Origin: Microcebus murinus
Taxonomy: Eukaryota > Chordata > Mammalia > Primates > Cheirogaleidae
Assembly (NCBI RefSeq): GCF_040939455.1
Contig: NC_134112.1
Coordinates: forward strand, 63,319,001-63,383,000
Direction of reading: 5' to 3'
DNA: 64,000 nt
Part shown: positions 40,795-54,940 of the stretch, piece by piece
Layout: each line of letters opens with the position of its first letter
Position numbering within the stretch: position 1 is the stretch's first letter
The notes under the pieces: model-generated
What the model was told of the DNA's origin: nothing
What the model saw: only the letters and a program-made list of their open reading frames with translations
Database searches by the model: none
Program-made: the position numbers and the translations under genes

Positions 40795-40875
40795 TTTTAG
40801 TTCACTCATCTATAAAATGAGGAGACTAGACTAGATGAACTCTAACAGCCTTTCCAATACTAAATGATTTTATCA
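40795..40875 (+). repeat. MIR3-like fragment
   Basis: CTCATCTATAAAATGAGGAG and TAGATGAACTCTAACAGCCT match the MIR3 core. Confidence 0.65.
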
Positions 40876-40879
40876 TCAT

Positions 40880-41285
40880 TCAATGTGTATCATCTGCTAT
40901 GTACTGACACTGTGTGAGGTAGTGGGGTTAAAAAAAAATGAAGCAAATACTGCACTGTCTGACCTTTCAATATTTATGGTCTGATGGGAGACAAAGACAA
41001 GTAGATCAGCAATTAGAATGTACTGTGATAAATGAGGGGGAAGTGGAGGGATTAATGAAAACACATAGGACATGCAATTACTTAGACTTGGTGAGGGAAA
41101 GAGGAATGGAAGAGTGAAGAAATGCTACTTAAAGGAAGGTGTCTAAAGCCAAGACCTGAACTGAAGTGGTTATGGGAAGGTGTCAGGAGTAAAGGTAAGA
41201 AGGTAAGGAAGATATGGAGGAGTGGGAAAGCAAAAGGAAAACTGTCCAAGCAGAGGAACAGCATATACAAAAGCCCATGAATGGC
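40880..41285 (-). repeat. L2 LINE 3' region
   Basis: CTATGTACTGACACTGTGTG, GGTCTGATGGGAGACAAAG, GAACTGAAGTGGTTATGG and AGAGGAACAGCATATACAA follow the antisense L2 order. Confidence 0.75.
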
Positions 41286-41392
41286 ACAATGTACAGTCAC
41301 ACATTGTTTGTGAACCTAAATCCACTAAAATGACACCTGACAGATAAGAGTTCTACATAAATACCAACTGCAAATCCTGATGCCTATGTAAA

Positions 41393-41440
41393 TGGCTCTC
41401 AAACTGCTATGTAATTACTTGGGGAAACTTGTTAAATGAA
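41393..41440 (-). repeat. MER5-like hAT scrap
   Basis: GGCTCTCAAACTGCTATGTA and TTACTTGGGGAAACTTGTTA resemble one end of MER5-type elements. Confidence 0.45.
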
Positions 41441-41944
41441 AGGAAGCACATGGAATGCTTGTGACATGCTGGGAAGGTTTGATTTTCTTTTTTAAATCTG
41501 AGTGCTAGTTATACATGTTTGTTTATTTTGTAAAAAATTCATTGAGCTGCACTCTTATAATGCATGAACTTTCCTGTTGATTACATTTTAATAAAAATAA
41601 TTCTAAAACAAATAGGAACTGAAAGGAATAACAGGTTATGACAAAAGATACTTATCAGAAAAGACTTCTGCTTAAATACCTAAAACATCATTCAATATTG
41701 CTTTATAGTTTATTTTAGAGCAAATATATTAGATTCAATAGAATACATGTTTAAATTATTAAATAATGTAAATGTTTAAATTTATGTTTAAATTATTAAA
41801 TAAACATGAATCTTATATAATTTTCTCCCAAGACAATACACACAAGATTTGTATGTACACAGTCAAAATTATCATTGTTTTTAAAAATAACTGACTCCCA
41901 AATATTGTCTAATGTGAAATTTATATTTTGGTTTTGAACATTGT

Positions 41945-42330
41945 TATGTATTGAATTTGCATCCCTCAAAATTCATACATTGAAGCCTCAACCCACAATG
42001 TGTTGATTTTTGGAGATGGGACATTTGGGAAGTAGTTCAAGGGAAATGAGGTCATGACAAGGGGTGGGGGACTGGTGTCCATAGGATTATTTCCCTTATA
42101 TGAAGGTTCACCAGAGAGCTTGCTTGTCCTCTCTCTGCCCTGGGAGGACACAATGAGAAGGTGGCTGCTGAAAGAAGCCAGAAAGAAGCCCTTAACAAGA
42201 AACTGAACCCTGCTGAAACTTTGTCCTGGACTTTCCAGTCTTCAGAAATGTGAGAAAATACATTGTTGTTTAAGCCACCCAGGCTACAGTATTTTATTAT
42301 GGCAGCCAGAGCTGACTACATGCTGAGCAA
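41945..42330 (+). repeat. MLT1-type MaLR LTR
   Basis: TGTATTGAATTTGCATCCCTC, CCAGAGAGCTTGCTTGTCC, GGACACAATGAGAAGGTGGC and TTGTTTAAGCCACCCAGGCT are MLT1 landmarks. No internal retroviral genes. Confidence 0.82.
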
Positions 42331-42351
42331 ATGGGTTAAATTTTAGAGGGT

Positions 42352-42842
42352 ATAGTGAGTTGAATAGTATCCCCCCAAAATTCACATTGAATCAAATCCT
42401 CAGAATGTGACTATTTTTAAAGATGGCATCTTTGCAAACGTAATTAGTTGAGATGAGCTCATACTGGGTTACAGTGGGGCCTAAAGCCAATGACTGATGT
42501 CCTTTTAAAAGAAGAACATGCACAGAGACACAGAAAAACACAGAGGAAAAGGGCCTGTGACAGCAGAGGCAGAGATTGGAATGACATAGTCACAAGCCAA
42601 GGAACACTAAGGATTCACGAGGGCCCCCACAAGCTAGGAAAAGGCAAGGAAGAATTCTTCCCTAGAGCCTTCAAGGGTAGCATGGCCCTAAGACACCCTG
42701 ATTTGCCTTGTAGTCTCCAGAACTATGGGATAATACATTTCTGTTGTTTTAAGCCACCCAATTTGTGATAATTTTTTTTTCTCCTCAAATTCCTTTTTAC
42801 CATTGTGGTAATTTATAATGGTAGCCCTAGGAAACCCATACA
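42352..42842 (+). repeat. Second MLT1-type MaLR LTR
   Basis: GAGTTGAATAGTATCCCCCC, GATGGCATCTTTGCAAACGT and TTGTTTTAAGCCACCCAATT mark an MLT1 LTR of a different subtype from its neighbour. The pair is not an obvious provirus because the LTRs differ and only 21 bp separate them. Confidence 0.78.
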
Positions 42843-42865
42843 GAAAGGTAGGGGTAACAGAAAAA

Positions 42866-43150
42866 TATATATGCTTGCAACCCAAGTGCCCATCGATAAT
42901 TGAATGGAAAAACAAAAAGTAGTATATACACACACAATGGAATATTATTCAGCCTTAAACAGGGAGAAAATTCTGACATATGCTATAACATGAATAAGCA
43001 TTAAGGGCATTATGCTAAGTGCAATAAGCCAATCACAAAAACACAAATGCTGTTATGATTCTACCATACTGTATCAAGTACCCAGAGTAGTCGAATTCAT
43101 AGAGATAGAAGTAGTTGCCAGAGGTTAGGAGGATGGGGGGAATGGGGAGT
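42866..43150 (+). repeat. L1 3' fragment
   Basis: CCCAAGTGCCCATCGATAAT, ATGGAATATTATTCAGCCTT and AGTTGCCAGAGGTTAGGAGG. Confidence 0.8.
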
Positions 43151-43154
43151 TGAG

Positions 43155-43730
43155 TTACCACCAACAGAGAATAAAGATTCCAATTATTCCACATCCTCAC
43201 CAACACTTGCTATTTTGTATGTTTTTGACAGCAGCCATGCTAACGGGTAGAAGGGATATCTTACTGTGGTTCTGATTTGCATTTCCTCCACGATTAGTGA
43301 CGTTAAGCATCTTTTCATATGAAATGTCTATTCAACTCTTTTGCACATTTTTTAATTAGGTTGTTTTTTGTTGTTGAGTTGTAAGTAATCTTCATGTATT
43401 TTGGGTATTAACCCTTTATCAGATATATGGATTGCAAATATTTTCTCCTGTTCTGTAGGTTGCCTTTTCACTCTGTTGATTATTTCTCTTGGTGTGCAAA
43501 AGTTTTCAGATTTGATGTAATCCTATTTGTCTATTTTTATTTTGCTGCCTGTGCTTTTGGTGTCATATCATTATCAAATCTAATGTCATGACATTTTCCC
43601 CCTGTGTTCTTCTATGAGTTTTATATTTTCAGGTCTTACATTTACGTCTTTTAATCCACTGTAAGCTAAGACTTGTATATGGTACAAGGTAAGGGTCCAA
43701 CTTCATTCTATTCCATGTGGAAGGAATATG
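43155..43730 (-). repeat. L1 ORF2 fragment (antisense), abutting the L1 above
   Basis: CCACATCCTCACCAACACTT, GGTATTAACCCTTTATCAGA and GTAGGTTGCCTTTTCACTCT are reverse L1. Confidence 0.82.
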
Positions 43731-43984
43731 CATTTCAAAATAAGCAAGTTATTCCCAAGTTATTTATACATACCAAAGTTTGAGAAGCACTACTTACATC
43801 ATTCCTAAAAGCCAAATTAAGAAACCTGATCTTCCTCAATAATATCATTTTGGATACTCTCCTCCACAGCTTTAGACCTGGCTCTCTGTAGCCCAGGTGT
43901 TCTTTGCACAGAATATAAAAATATATGATCTTTATTCCAAGGACAGGAAACTCAATTTACTAATGATAAAAATTATGGTCTGAA

Positions 43985-44215
43985 AAATAATAGCTTCTCT
44001 GCTACAATCATCTAGTATGCTCTATTATGAACTGGGCATTACCTAAGGTATTTTACATATATGATGTCTAATCTTCCCCCTAAAAATGTTCGAGGTAGTT
44101 GTTATTGCTTCCTACCTAAAGAGAGAGAAACTGAGGCATAGAGAAGTTAAGAGACAGCCTAAGGCAACAAAGAACAGATTACAGAGCAAGGATTCACATA
44201 CATCTGATTTTAAAG
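43985..44215 (-). repeat. MIR SINE
   Basis: GAACTGGGCATTACCTAAGG, AAACTGAGGCATAGAGAAGT and TTACAGAGCAAGGATTCACA. Confidence 0.78.
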
Positions 44216-44225
44216 TTGATGCTAG

Positions 44226-44528
44226 CTGAGTGCAGTGGCTCACACCTGTGCAGTGCAGTGGCTCATTATCCAGCACTTTGGGAGAATGAGGTGGGAGAAC
44301 TGCTCGAGGCCAGGAATTGAGACCTGTCTGGGCAACATAGCGAGACTCTTCTAAAAAATAAGAAAAATTCACCAGATGTAGTGACCCACACCTGTACTTC
44401 TAGCTACTTGGGAGGCTGAAGCAGCAGGATCATTTGAGCCCAGGAGTTCAAGGTTGGAGTGAGCACTGATTGTACCATTTCACTCCAGCCTCAGTGACAA
44501 GAGTGAGACCCTGTCTCTTAACAAAAAG
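44226..44528 (+). repeat. Older dimeric Alu with internal duplication
   Basis: GAGTGCAGTGGCTCACACCT is followed at once by a second GTGCAGTGGCTCATT copy, then two normal arms to CCTGTCTCTTAACAAAAAG. Confidence 0.85.
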
Positions 44529-44780
44529 TGATGTTTTTTCTAAATAACAATGTTTATTTGCAAATAGCCATTAATATTGAATAAAGAAAAACCTGGTTTT
44601 TTTTAATTGGTAAAAATAAAGTTTTTAAAGAAGATAAAGGGAATGATCAATGAATAATATCTATTTATTTGGCTAAGAACATTAAAAAAAACTTCATTAT
44701 ATACTATCATTAATTTCTATAAGAAAGGGTATTTAAATACAAAAAAAATGAGTGAAACATCCTCAAAATCACATACATTC

Positions 44781-45176
44781 TTTAAATAATGTGAATATTC
44801 CTTTATGAAAAGGCCACTGCCAAGTTCTTATTTTTAATTTTAGAGGGAACTGATGAAAACCTCAGCACAACTGCTACTGCTCTGCAAGTCACTGTTTGGG
44901 ACCAGTACTGATGTTATCTTTCTGTACAAACAGGTTGACCCAATCTTGCCAAAAGATACCTACACACCACAGGTTATCCTCAAGTTTAAAGTCTCCATAA
45001 AAACTGTCCATTAACACTGTTGGTGGGACTGCAATTTAGTACCACCTCAATGTATGGAGATGCCTCAAAAAAATAAATGTAGGCCTACCATTTGATCCTG
45101 CAATCCCGCTGCTGAGTACCTACTGCTGGAAACATGGTAGTGGCCTTTTCATAAAGAAATATTCATATTATTTAAA
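44781..45176. repeat. 42-bp inverted repeat pair, right arm inside an L1
   Basis: 44781-44822 and 45135-45176 are reverse complements with three mismatches (shared core TATGAAAAGGCCACT). The right arm interrupts the L1 that begins near 45010. Confidence 0.85.
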
Positions 45177-45700
45177 CAAAGTGATTCTATCAAAAAGACA
45201 CCTGCACTTGAATGTTTATCACAGCACAATTCACAATTGCAAAGATGTGGAATTAACCTAAGTGCACATCAATTCATGAGTGGATAAAGAAAATGTTGTG
45301 TGTATATATTATATATGTACACACAAACATACACATACACCATGGAGTACTACTCAGCCATAAAAAGGAATGAACTAATGTCATTTGTAGCAACTTGGAT
45401 GGAACTGAAGACCATTATTCTAAGTGAAGTATCTCAGGAATGGAAAACCTGACACCATATATTTTCACTAATAAGTGGGACCTAATAGATGGGTACACAT
45501 AAAGTGATATAAAAGATATAAGTAACCAAGAAGCAGGGAGGGCAGGAAAGAGAGTGTGGGATAAAAGCTTACCTGTTTGGTACAATGAACACTATTCTGG
45601 TAACAGGCACACCAAAAGCCCTAACTTAAGAATCATATCAGATGTCTATATAACAAAAACACTTGTACCCCCTTAATTAATATTTTGAAATAAAACAAAT
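45010..45700 (+). repeat. L1 3' end carrying a foreign inverted segment
   Basis: AACACTGTTGGTGGGACTGC, TCCTGCAATCCCGCTGCTGA, TGGAGTACTACTCAGCCATA and the terminus CTTGTACCCCCTTAATTAAT. A segment of about 50 bp at 45131-45183 replaces expected L1 sequence. Confidence 0.88.
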
Positions 45701-46204
45701 TCCCTCTTTACTAGTATTCTAGGTTACTGCATTCTCTGCGAAGTTTGATGATTTTAAGTCAGCAGCAAATAGTTAATCAACTTTTTGCTTCACTTACCGG
45801 GTTTCACATGCTCTGCCACGCATCATAACTTTTAACATACTTTAAATCAGCAAAATCATAAATTGTCCTTAATAGAGTCCTCTTTCTCATCTGACAAGTA
45901 ATCTTGACAAATACAATGTGAGTACTACAATTCACTGCTCATCTTGGAACTGCCTGTTTTGGATACCTATCTTTCCAATGTTCCAGGATAAATTCTAGGA
46001 CTTCTACTATGTTTCCTTACATTCTCCACCCAATCCCCTTCTCTTTACAAAACTTCTCTTTACAAAATCTCTTTATTCTTGGTACTCTGTGCCCTTGGGT
46101 GGCCCTCATTCCTTGCAATGCCCCACTGTGATCTGTGGTAAGCAATATACGCCAAGCAGATGCTTTCTTCCCAATAGAGCAACACTTTATGTATAAACAT
46201 TGTT

Positions 46205-46345
46205 TCCAGCTTTTAAAAGGGTCTTCACATCCATTAATTTTATCATCATAAGAAAGGTACAATAGGTATTACAATGCTCATTTTACAGTTAAGGAAACTA
46301 AGGTACCAGGAAGACAGGTCCACAGCTGCTTAGTGACAGGCCATT
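46205..46345 (-). repeat. MIR SINE fragment
   Basis: AATGCTCATTTTACAGTTAAGG and CCACAGCTGCTTAGTGACAG. Confidence 0.7.
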
Positions 46346-46432
46346 GACTTTATAAGACCTCCAGATATATCAGGCGTACAGGTAACATATGCTCCCTAAC
46401 AATTATAACAGATCTCAAAACACACAGACTAA

Positions 46433-46746
<314 letters not shown>

Positions 46747-46959
46747 CTAAAAACATTTTTATAATACCATGCTAGAAAAAGATAAATTTCTATTTAAAAA
46801 GTTGCAATATCTTGTAGACAATGTCTTCTCTTTAAATTACATATTCAATATTCTAAGACTAATTTTTCTACATATTGTCACTGTGACCTTCAACAAATCA
46901 CTTAATCTTATATGAAATTTTCCAACTTCATAAATTATAATATTAGATGAAAGACCATG

Positions 46960-48265
46960 GAATAGAGCAGAAATAATAAATTTATTGATGGATCAGAAGA
47001 CTTATCATTAAAATGACCATACTGCTCAAAGCAATCTACAGACCAGCGAAATTCCTATCAAAATCCCAAAGTCATTTTTCACAGAATTACACAAAAGAAT
47101 CCTAAAATTCATATGGAACCAAAAAAAGAGCCCAAGTAGCCAAAGCAACTCTAAGCAAGAAGAATAAAGCTGGGGCATCGCATTACCTGGTCTCAAATTA
47201 TAAAACAAAAGCTATAGTAACCAAAACAGCATGGTACTGGTATAAAAATAAATGCCTAGACCAATGGAACAGAAGAGAGAACCCAGAAATAAAGCCACAT
47301 ATATATCTATAGCCAACTGATCTTTGACAAAGTGGACAAAAATATACACTAGAGAAAAGATATCCTTTTCAATAGATGATGCTGGGAAAATTGAATTGTC
47401 ATATGCAGAAGAGTAAAACTAGACCCTTACTTCTTACCATATATAAAAATTAACTGAAGAGGGATTAAAGACTTAATGTAAGACTTGAAACTATTAAAAT
47501 ACTAGAAGAAAATCTAGGGAAAACTATTCTAGACATTGGTCTAGCCAAAGAATTCATAACTGAGATCTCATAAGCACAAGTAACAAAAACAAAAATAAAC
47601 AAATGGGGATTAATTAAACTAAAAAGCTTCTGCCCAGCAAAAGAAATAATCAACAGAGTAAATAGACAACCTACAAAATGGGAGAAAATATTTGCAAGCT
47701 ATGCATCCAACAACAGAGGATTGATACCCAGAATTTACAAGGAACTCAAACAACTCAAAAACAATAACAACAAAAAAAACCCCATTAAAAAGTGGGCTAG
47801 GGACATGAATAGACATTTTTCAAAAGAAGACATAAAAATGAGTCAACAAGCATATGAAAAAATGTTCAATACCAGTAATCACCAGAGAAATGCAAATTAA
47901 AATCAAAATGATGTATCATCTTAGACAAGTCAGAATAGCTATTATTAAAAGACAAGAATAACAGATATTGGCAAGGATGCAGAGAAAAACAAATGCTTGC
48001 ACACTGTTGGTGGGAGTGTAAATTGGTACAACCTCTTTGGAAAACAGTATGGTGATTTCTCAAAGAACTAACAGTAGAACTGCCATTCCATCCAGCAATC
48101 CCACTGCTGGTTATCTACCCAATGGAAAAGAAATCATTATATCAAAAAGGTACTTGCACATGTATGTTTATCACAGCACTATTCACAATAGCAAAGATAT
48201 GGAATCCACCTAAGTGTCCATCAATGTATGAGTGGATAAAGAAAATGTGGTGTGTATATATATTA

Positions 48266-48304
<39 letters not shown>

Positions 48305-48655
48305 GGAGTACTATTCAGCCATCAAGATGAATGAAATCCTGTCTTATGCAAAAACATGAATGAGATTGAAGGCCATTATCTAAAGTGAAACAACTCAGAA
48401 ACAGAAAATCAAATACTACATGTTCTCACTTGTAAGGGGGAGTTAAATATGTATACATGGACATAGAGTGTGGAATAGACACTGGAGACTTGGAATGGTG
48501 GGTGGTGGGTGAGGGATGAGAAGTTATTAACAGGTACAGTGTACATTATTTGGGTGATGGTTACTGTAAAAGCCCTGATTACACCAAAATGCAATATATC
48601 CATGTAACAAAACTGGACTTGTACCACTTAAATTCATACAAATAAAAAAAAAGGA
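46960..48655 (+). repeat. 5'-truncated L1 (1.7 kb)
   Basis: CAAAGCAATCTACAGACCAG, AACCAAAACAGCATGGTACT, CACACTGTTGGTGGGAGTGT, TTCTCACTTGTAAGGGGGAG and an A-rich tail. It is less diverged than the other L1s here. Stops break ORF2. Confidence 0.92.
48268..48301 (+). repeat. (CA)n microsatellite in L1
   Basis: About 17 CA units at the same L1 position that carries (TA)n at 19247. Confidence 0.95.
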
Positions 48656-51330
48656 AAAAAACAAAAACAGACTTCTACCTCTTCAAGAACTTCAATATGG
48701 CACAACCATTTTCTTTAAAAAAAAAAAAAAATCAACTCGAACCAGAGGCACAACTATTTTCTTTATTAAACTAAAACTATTTATCCTGCTTCAAAAATAA
48801 ATATGACACAATTTTTTCTTTCTTTTTCAATCCTTCTGTAGCATTACATGGGAGGAAAATAAAATCCTACAAGAATAGTCAAAAAAGAAGCATAGTTGTT
48901 TAAGGTCCCTAAAAAGCTTGCCAAAATGGAAACATTGTAACCAAAGCAACAGCTGGCACACAGCTAATGGAACAGAGATACAGCAAGACTTCTGTAAAGA
49001 TTATCCCATGAAATAGCTAGCAATATCCTAGTGTTTACTAAGCCCATTGGCTGATATGAGATAACCTCTGTGAGAATAAATACAGCATTGAATAAAGTTT
49101 GACAGGATTTTAAAAGCTTTATATAATTGGAATCAAAATGAATAGTGACAGAATTTGATTTAATTGGAAATAAAATGCAAAAATGGCATAAATATACAAG
49201 TCCAGGAGTCTACTGTGGGTAACAGCATTATTCAAAAATTCTGAAAAGGATCAAATAATCCTTGTTCCATGAAGACTAACAATCACATTTTACTTTTTCC
49301 CCTAATAAAATAATTCTTTAGAAGTTAAATTCTTTTTTAAGTGTTTCATTATATAAGAGAAGGGCAATAGCTGAAAGAAGGGAAAGGACAACACAGAATA
49401 TAAATTTAGCTCATCCTATTCTGCTGTTATAGTCCATGTACCACTCTACAAAATGATTCAGTTCACAAAGCTTTATGACCTATGATAAAGTCTTAGTTGA
49501 TGCCAATTTATTTTAACTGGAAAACATGCAAAGATTAAGAAATTTTACTTCCAAAATAATTTATTAGTGAGGTAGTTTCAGGAACTCAATATTTCTTTGA
49601 AGTTTAATTAGTATACCATTGTACATTCCATTAAAATAAACTAAAATATAATTAACCCCAAAAATCACATTAAAAAGAGGGATAAGGAGGAGAGGAAAAG
49701 GGAGCAGAGAGAGAGAAGGAGTGAGACTGAGGACAGGGAGGGACAGGATGCGGGTGGTGGGGTTAGAGCAAGGGCAAAAGGCAGGGAGAAAAAGAGAAAT
49801 GACCAACATGTCCCTAACCCACTTGGCTTTCTCAAAGAAACAGAGTTTAAACAGATGTTTAAAAGATGTTAGTTTAAAAAGATGCAAAGTCAACTGCAGA
49901 GTAGCTATCTTTTACTATATAGACAATCCTTACTGCTGAAAAAAAAATCTATAAAGCGTTTTTTTTTTTTATATAAATAGCATAGAAAGGCTACAAACCA
50001 AAAAATCATTACCACAAAGCAGATACTTCATTAAATCACTTCCTGGGTAGAACATGTATCTAATAAAATTAGGCTGATTTTTCAGGTAAATTTAAGGTAA
50101 CAAAAAGCACAGCACCTTAACTGCACACAATAATTAGAGAATTATAAAATCCCCCATATTTTATTTATGAAGGACACTGTTAATAAATTCACAACACCCT
50201 ATATATAACAATTATATATTGGGCCAAAATATTTAAGACAGTTTATAACATCTGTGTGCATATGCCCTACCAGGATACACACACTTTACTCCACTTTCCT
50301 GGAGACACCACATGCCTAGAACACTGAAAACTTAATGGAGCTCCACGGGAGATCACAAGTACTAAAGGAAGACAGAATCACATTAAATAATGTAATTGAA
50401 AAGCCAAAATTATATTAGCTACCTAGGTTATGATTCAGAGCTTAACAGTAGCTTTTCTGATTCAGTAACATGCAGACCATTAATGCCTGATATGTACTTC
50501 TCAGCTAACCTAATATGATTATTTCAGAACCTGTTAACAATCAACAGTCAACAGTGTATAACCCAAATGAAATTAAGATACTAAGAAGGACATTTAATAG
50601 CACAATATGATCTTATCAACCAGAAATCAACTTTATTCTAGTCTTTATTCTGGAGAGAGGCAGAAAAATGAAGAGGATCTATGGGGTGAGGGGGCATCAG
50701 AATGAGAGAGAAAAGAAAAAGAAAGAGAGGCAAGAATGAAGATAAACATGAATTGGAAGAAGGTTCTACAGAAGGAGAAGTGATACACAGATAACCTAAG
50801 AAAATGAGTGAGAGTATAGGGATGATCAATATGGAGAAAAAAAGGATACATTAATTTCCAATTTTTTTACAAAATAAATCTGAAGAAGACAGTCTAAGAG
50901 TTTATGGTTTGGAATTAAATAAAAGTTTTTAAATGATTTCAATAATTATAATAGCATGTTCTCATCATTAGAAAACATTAGCTAATTATTAATAGGACAC
51001 TAAATGTGTTCAATAATAAAATGAATTTTATAGGAAAATGAAAATAATCATGACAAATTAATGTGGCAAGCCCCCAAATCTTAATGCTTTATTAAATTTT
51101 TAAGTTACATATATAAATATGGCTTGTTTAAAAAATACAATATAATATATAAAGCCATTCTGTGCTTTAGCAAAGATATTTATGGCAAGTATTATGTATG
51201 AGCCATTCTCCAAAACTCCTTCCTTTCTTATTACTGGTAAAAACCTAATTTTCTCTAAAGGTGGCAATATGTACTACCTTATACAATGACTCATGAGGAG
51301 CATAAGCCAATGTTGATAACTCTTTTTTGC
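48656..51330. other. Intronic sequence, unclassified
   Basis: No named element other than the purine-rich tracts, and no supported exon. Confidence 0.45.
49678..49800 (+). repeat. Purine-rich low-complexity tract
   Basis: GGGATAAGGAGGAGAGGAAA through AGGGAGAAAAAGAGAAATG. The strong strand asymmetry could form triplex. A second weaker tract lies at 50650-50730. Confidence 0.7.
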
Positions 51331-51700
51331 CAGATATTTGCTTTCATAGTCTTCTTGACAGGTGGGATGACCATGTGAACCAGATCTGGCCAGTGTGACA
51401 TAAGGACAAGTCTGCTGAGGCAATTTTGGGGAAGGATTTTGTAACACTGCCTTTTGGCTTGCAGCTGGCACTGCCCACCTCTGCACCTTAAACACAGACA
51501 TAATACCTAGGGGTATGACAGCTACCTTGTGACCATGATGGGACAAGCAAGAGGACACTAAGGATGACAGAATGGAAAAAAGACCTGAATCCTTATTAAA
51601 TACCTGAAACAATGTTAGCACTATCCACATCCAGAAAAATCCCTATTTGCTTAAGCCACTATCAATCTAGCTTGTTGTTACCGTACAAGCAGTCAGTAAC
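51331..51700. other. GC-richer segment resembling an old interspersed repeat
   Basis: TGACAGCTACCTTGTGACCA and TTTGCTTAAGCCACTATCAA recall a widespread mammalian LTR or DNA-element sequence that I cannot name. Confidence 0.4.
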
Positions 51701-52109
51701 CAATAGCACCAAATTGACAGAAACACAATATATTAAAATGCATGAGCTCATAATATCTTTTCTTAAACAAAAGGGAAAAAAGCAAAACAAAAATCACATC
51801 TCATCTCCTACCATTGGTGGGGACTATTATATTATTATACTAACTCATTTACTCTGTAAACTGGTAATGATAGTGAAAAATTTAATTTACTCATCATTTT
51901 CAAAAGGCAAAGCTCTCAAGCAATTCAGGATAACCAAAGATCCCTACTTGGTGAGTGAAAGTTCTTCTTTACAAAAGAAGCACAGCTAATATACACAAAG
52001 GAATAACAAAAACAGAAAATCATCCTTTTATAATCTGACAAAAAAAATAATTTAAAAAAAGATTTAGGCAAAAATCATTAGATGTTAAAAACATTAAGAG
52101 AAAGATTGA

Positions 52110-53160
<1,051 letters not shown>

Positions 53161-53960
53161 AAAAACAGAAGCCATATAACAGGAGAAAATATTAATAATA
53201 CATACATATGACAAAAGACTTGCATCCAGAATATATTAAGAATTCTTACAACTCAATAATGAGAAGACAATAACCCTTTAAAAACTGGACAAAGACCCTT
53301 TACTATTAAGCATTTGAAAAGTTGGTCAGATCAATAGTTTTTAAGAAAAGGCAAATTAAAGCCACAATAATAATCTCCTACACACTCACTAAAATGGCTA
53401 AAATTAAAGACTGCCAACATCAAATGTTGACAAGAATATGGATGAACCAGAACTCTGAAGTACTGAAGTGGGAATGTAAGATAATAGAACATCTTCAGAA
53501 AACTGGAAGTCTCTTTAAGAAGTAAACATAATTAATATTCTTTGCAAGAGCCTAACCATTTTTTCCCATAGGTATTTACCCAACAGAAATGAAAACATAT
53601 GCTGATCCCAAGACTTGTAATTGAGTGTTCATGTAACCTTCTTTACATAGCCCTTAACTGGTAATAACCCAATGCTCGTCAAAAGGTGAATGGATAAACA
53701 TATTCTATAAAATGAAATCTTAATTAGTAATAAAAGAGGAACAAACTATCAATGGATGAATCTCAAAAGAAATTATTTTGAATGAATAAAACCAGACAGA
53801 AGCACATATTATATAACCTTAATTATATAAAACTATGGAAAATACAAAATAATCTATAAGGACCCGAAGTGGTTGCCTGGGTCTTCATTTTGTTCTTCAT
53901 TATATAAAATAAAAAATCTATGTTATAGAATTATCCACCAAAAAATAGAAATTTATAAAG
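53161..53960 (+). repeat. Second old L1 3' fragment
   Basis: GACTTGCATCCAGAATATAT, GCTCGTCAAAAGGTGAATGG and the 3' part to ACCCGAAGTGGTTGCCTGGG. It restarts at an earlier L1 position than where the preceding copy ended, so it is a separate insertion. Confidence 0.72.
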
Positions 53961-54586
53961 AAAAAAATTTAAAATAAAAAATCTAGCATTTACTATTATT
54001 AAATATAATAAAAATCCAGCACAAGATTGCTTATATAAAATTACATAGTTATCCAAACATAAACATTTTTTTGAGAAACAGAAAACAATTACACAGACTG
54101 AAGAGTAACTACCAAATTTTAATCAAACAGCAGTAATAGAATTTTGTAGAAAATATAATAAAAACTTAGTTATTGAAAAACTATTTACAAAGCAAAATGA
54201 AAATAAAATGCCATTCACTGAACCAGAAAACTATAGAAAGCAATAATGCCAAAAGACCCTAAGGCTAAAAGCAGACAATTAATTAGATGTGAATCGAAAC
54301 TGCAAGATGGCAATAAAACAAAATAATAAAGTAACCAATGTTACTGTAGGTTGTTAATGACAAGAGATTTTGTCAAAGAATAAGAAAATAACATGACTGT
54401 GTAATACAGAAACTAGAATAACAGTATTACCTTACTATTTGGTGTGAAATAAAAACAGAGAAATATCATATAGTAATTGAAATACTAAAAAGAGGAAAGG
54501 GTGAATGTAGGGAAGAAGAGGAGCGGGGAGGGAAGAAAAGAGGAAAAGATTATAGTATCCACCAAGAAAACACAATTATGTAAAGT

Positions 54587-54785
54587 GGGGATCAGCATAC
54601 AGTTTCTTTAAAGAACAAGATAGTGAATATTTTAGGCTTTGCCCACTACACATGGTATCTGTAGCATGTTTTTTGTTTTGGGTTTGTTTTTTTTTTCCCT
54701 AACCATTTGAAAATATAAAAACAAATCTTAGCACTTGGGCCATACAAAAATAGGCGACAGGCCCTAGTCTGCCAATTCCTGATTT
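54587..54785 (-). mobile_element. hAT-type non-autonomous element (reverse)
   Basis: GGGGATCAGCATACAGTTTC, GTGAATATTTTAGGCTTTGC and GGCCCTAGTCTGCCAATTCC are the reverse of the element at 60502-60735. Confidence 0.65.
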
Positions 54786-54940
54786 TGAGTATTAAATGAG
54801 AGTTCAAATAAATTTCCATTCAAATTTAAGGATGAAATAAGAAGGATACAATAAACAAGATTAAGCTTTAGAGAAATTTAAATGTTGAAAAATATCTTTT
54901 AAAATTATAAAACACTATGCCAGCACAAATTAACATTACT

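Noticed and set aside
41945..42842. A provirus formed by the two MLT1 LTRs
   Set aside because: The LTRs are of different subtypes and only 21 bp lie between them, with no internal sequence.
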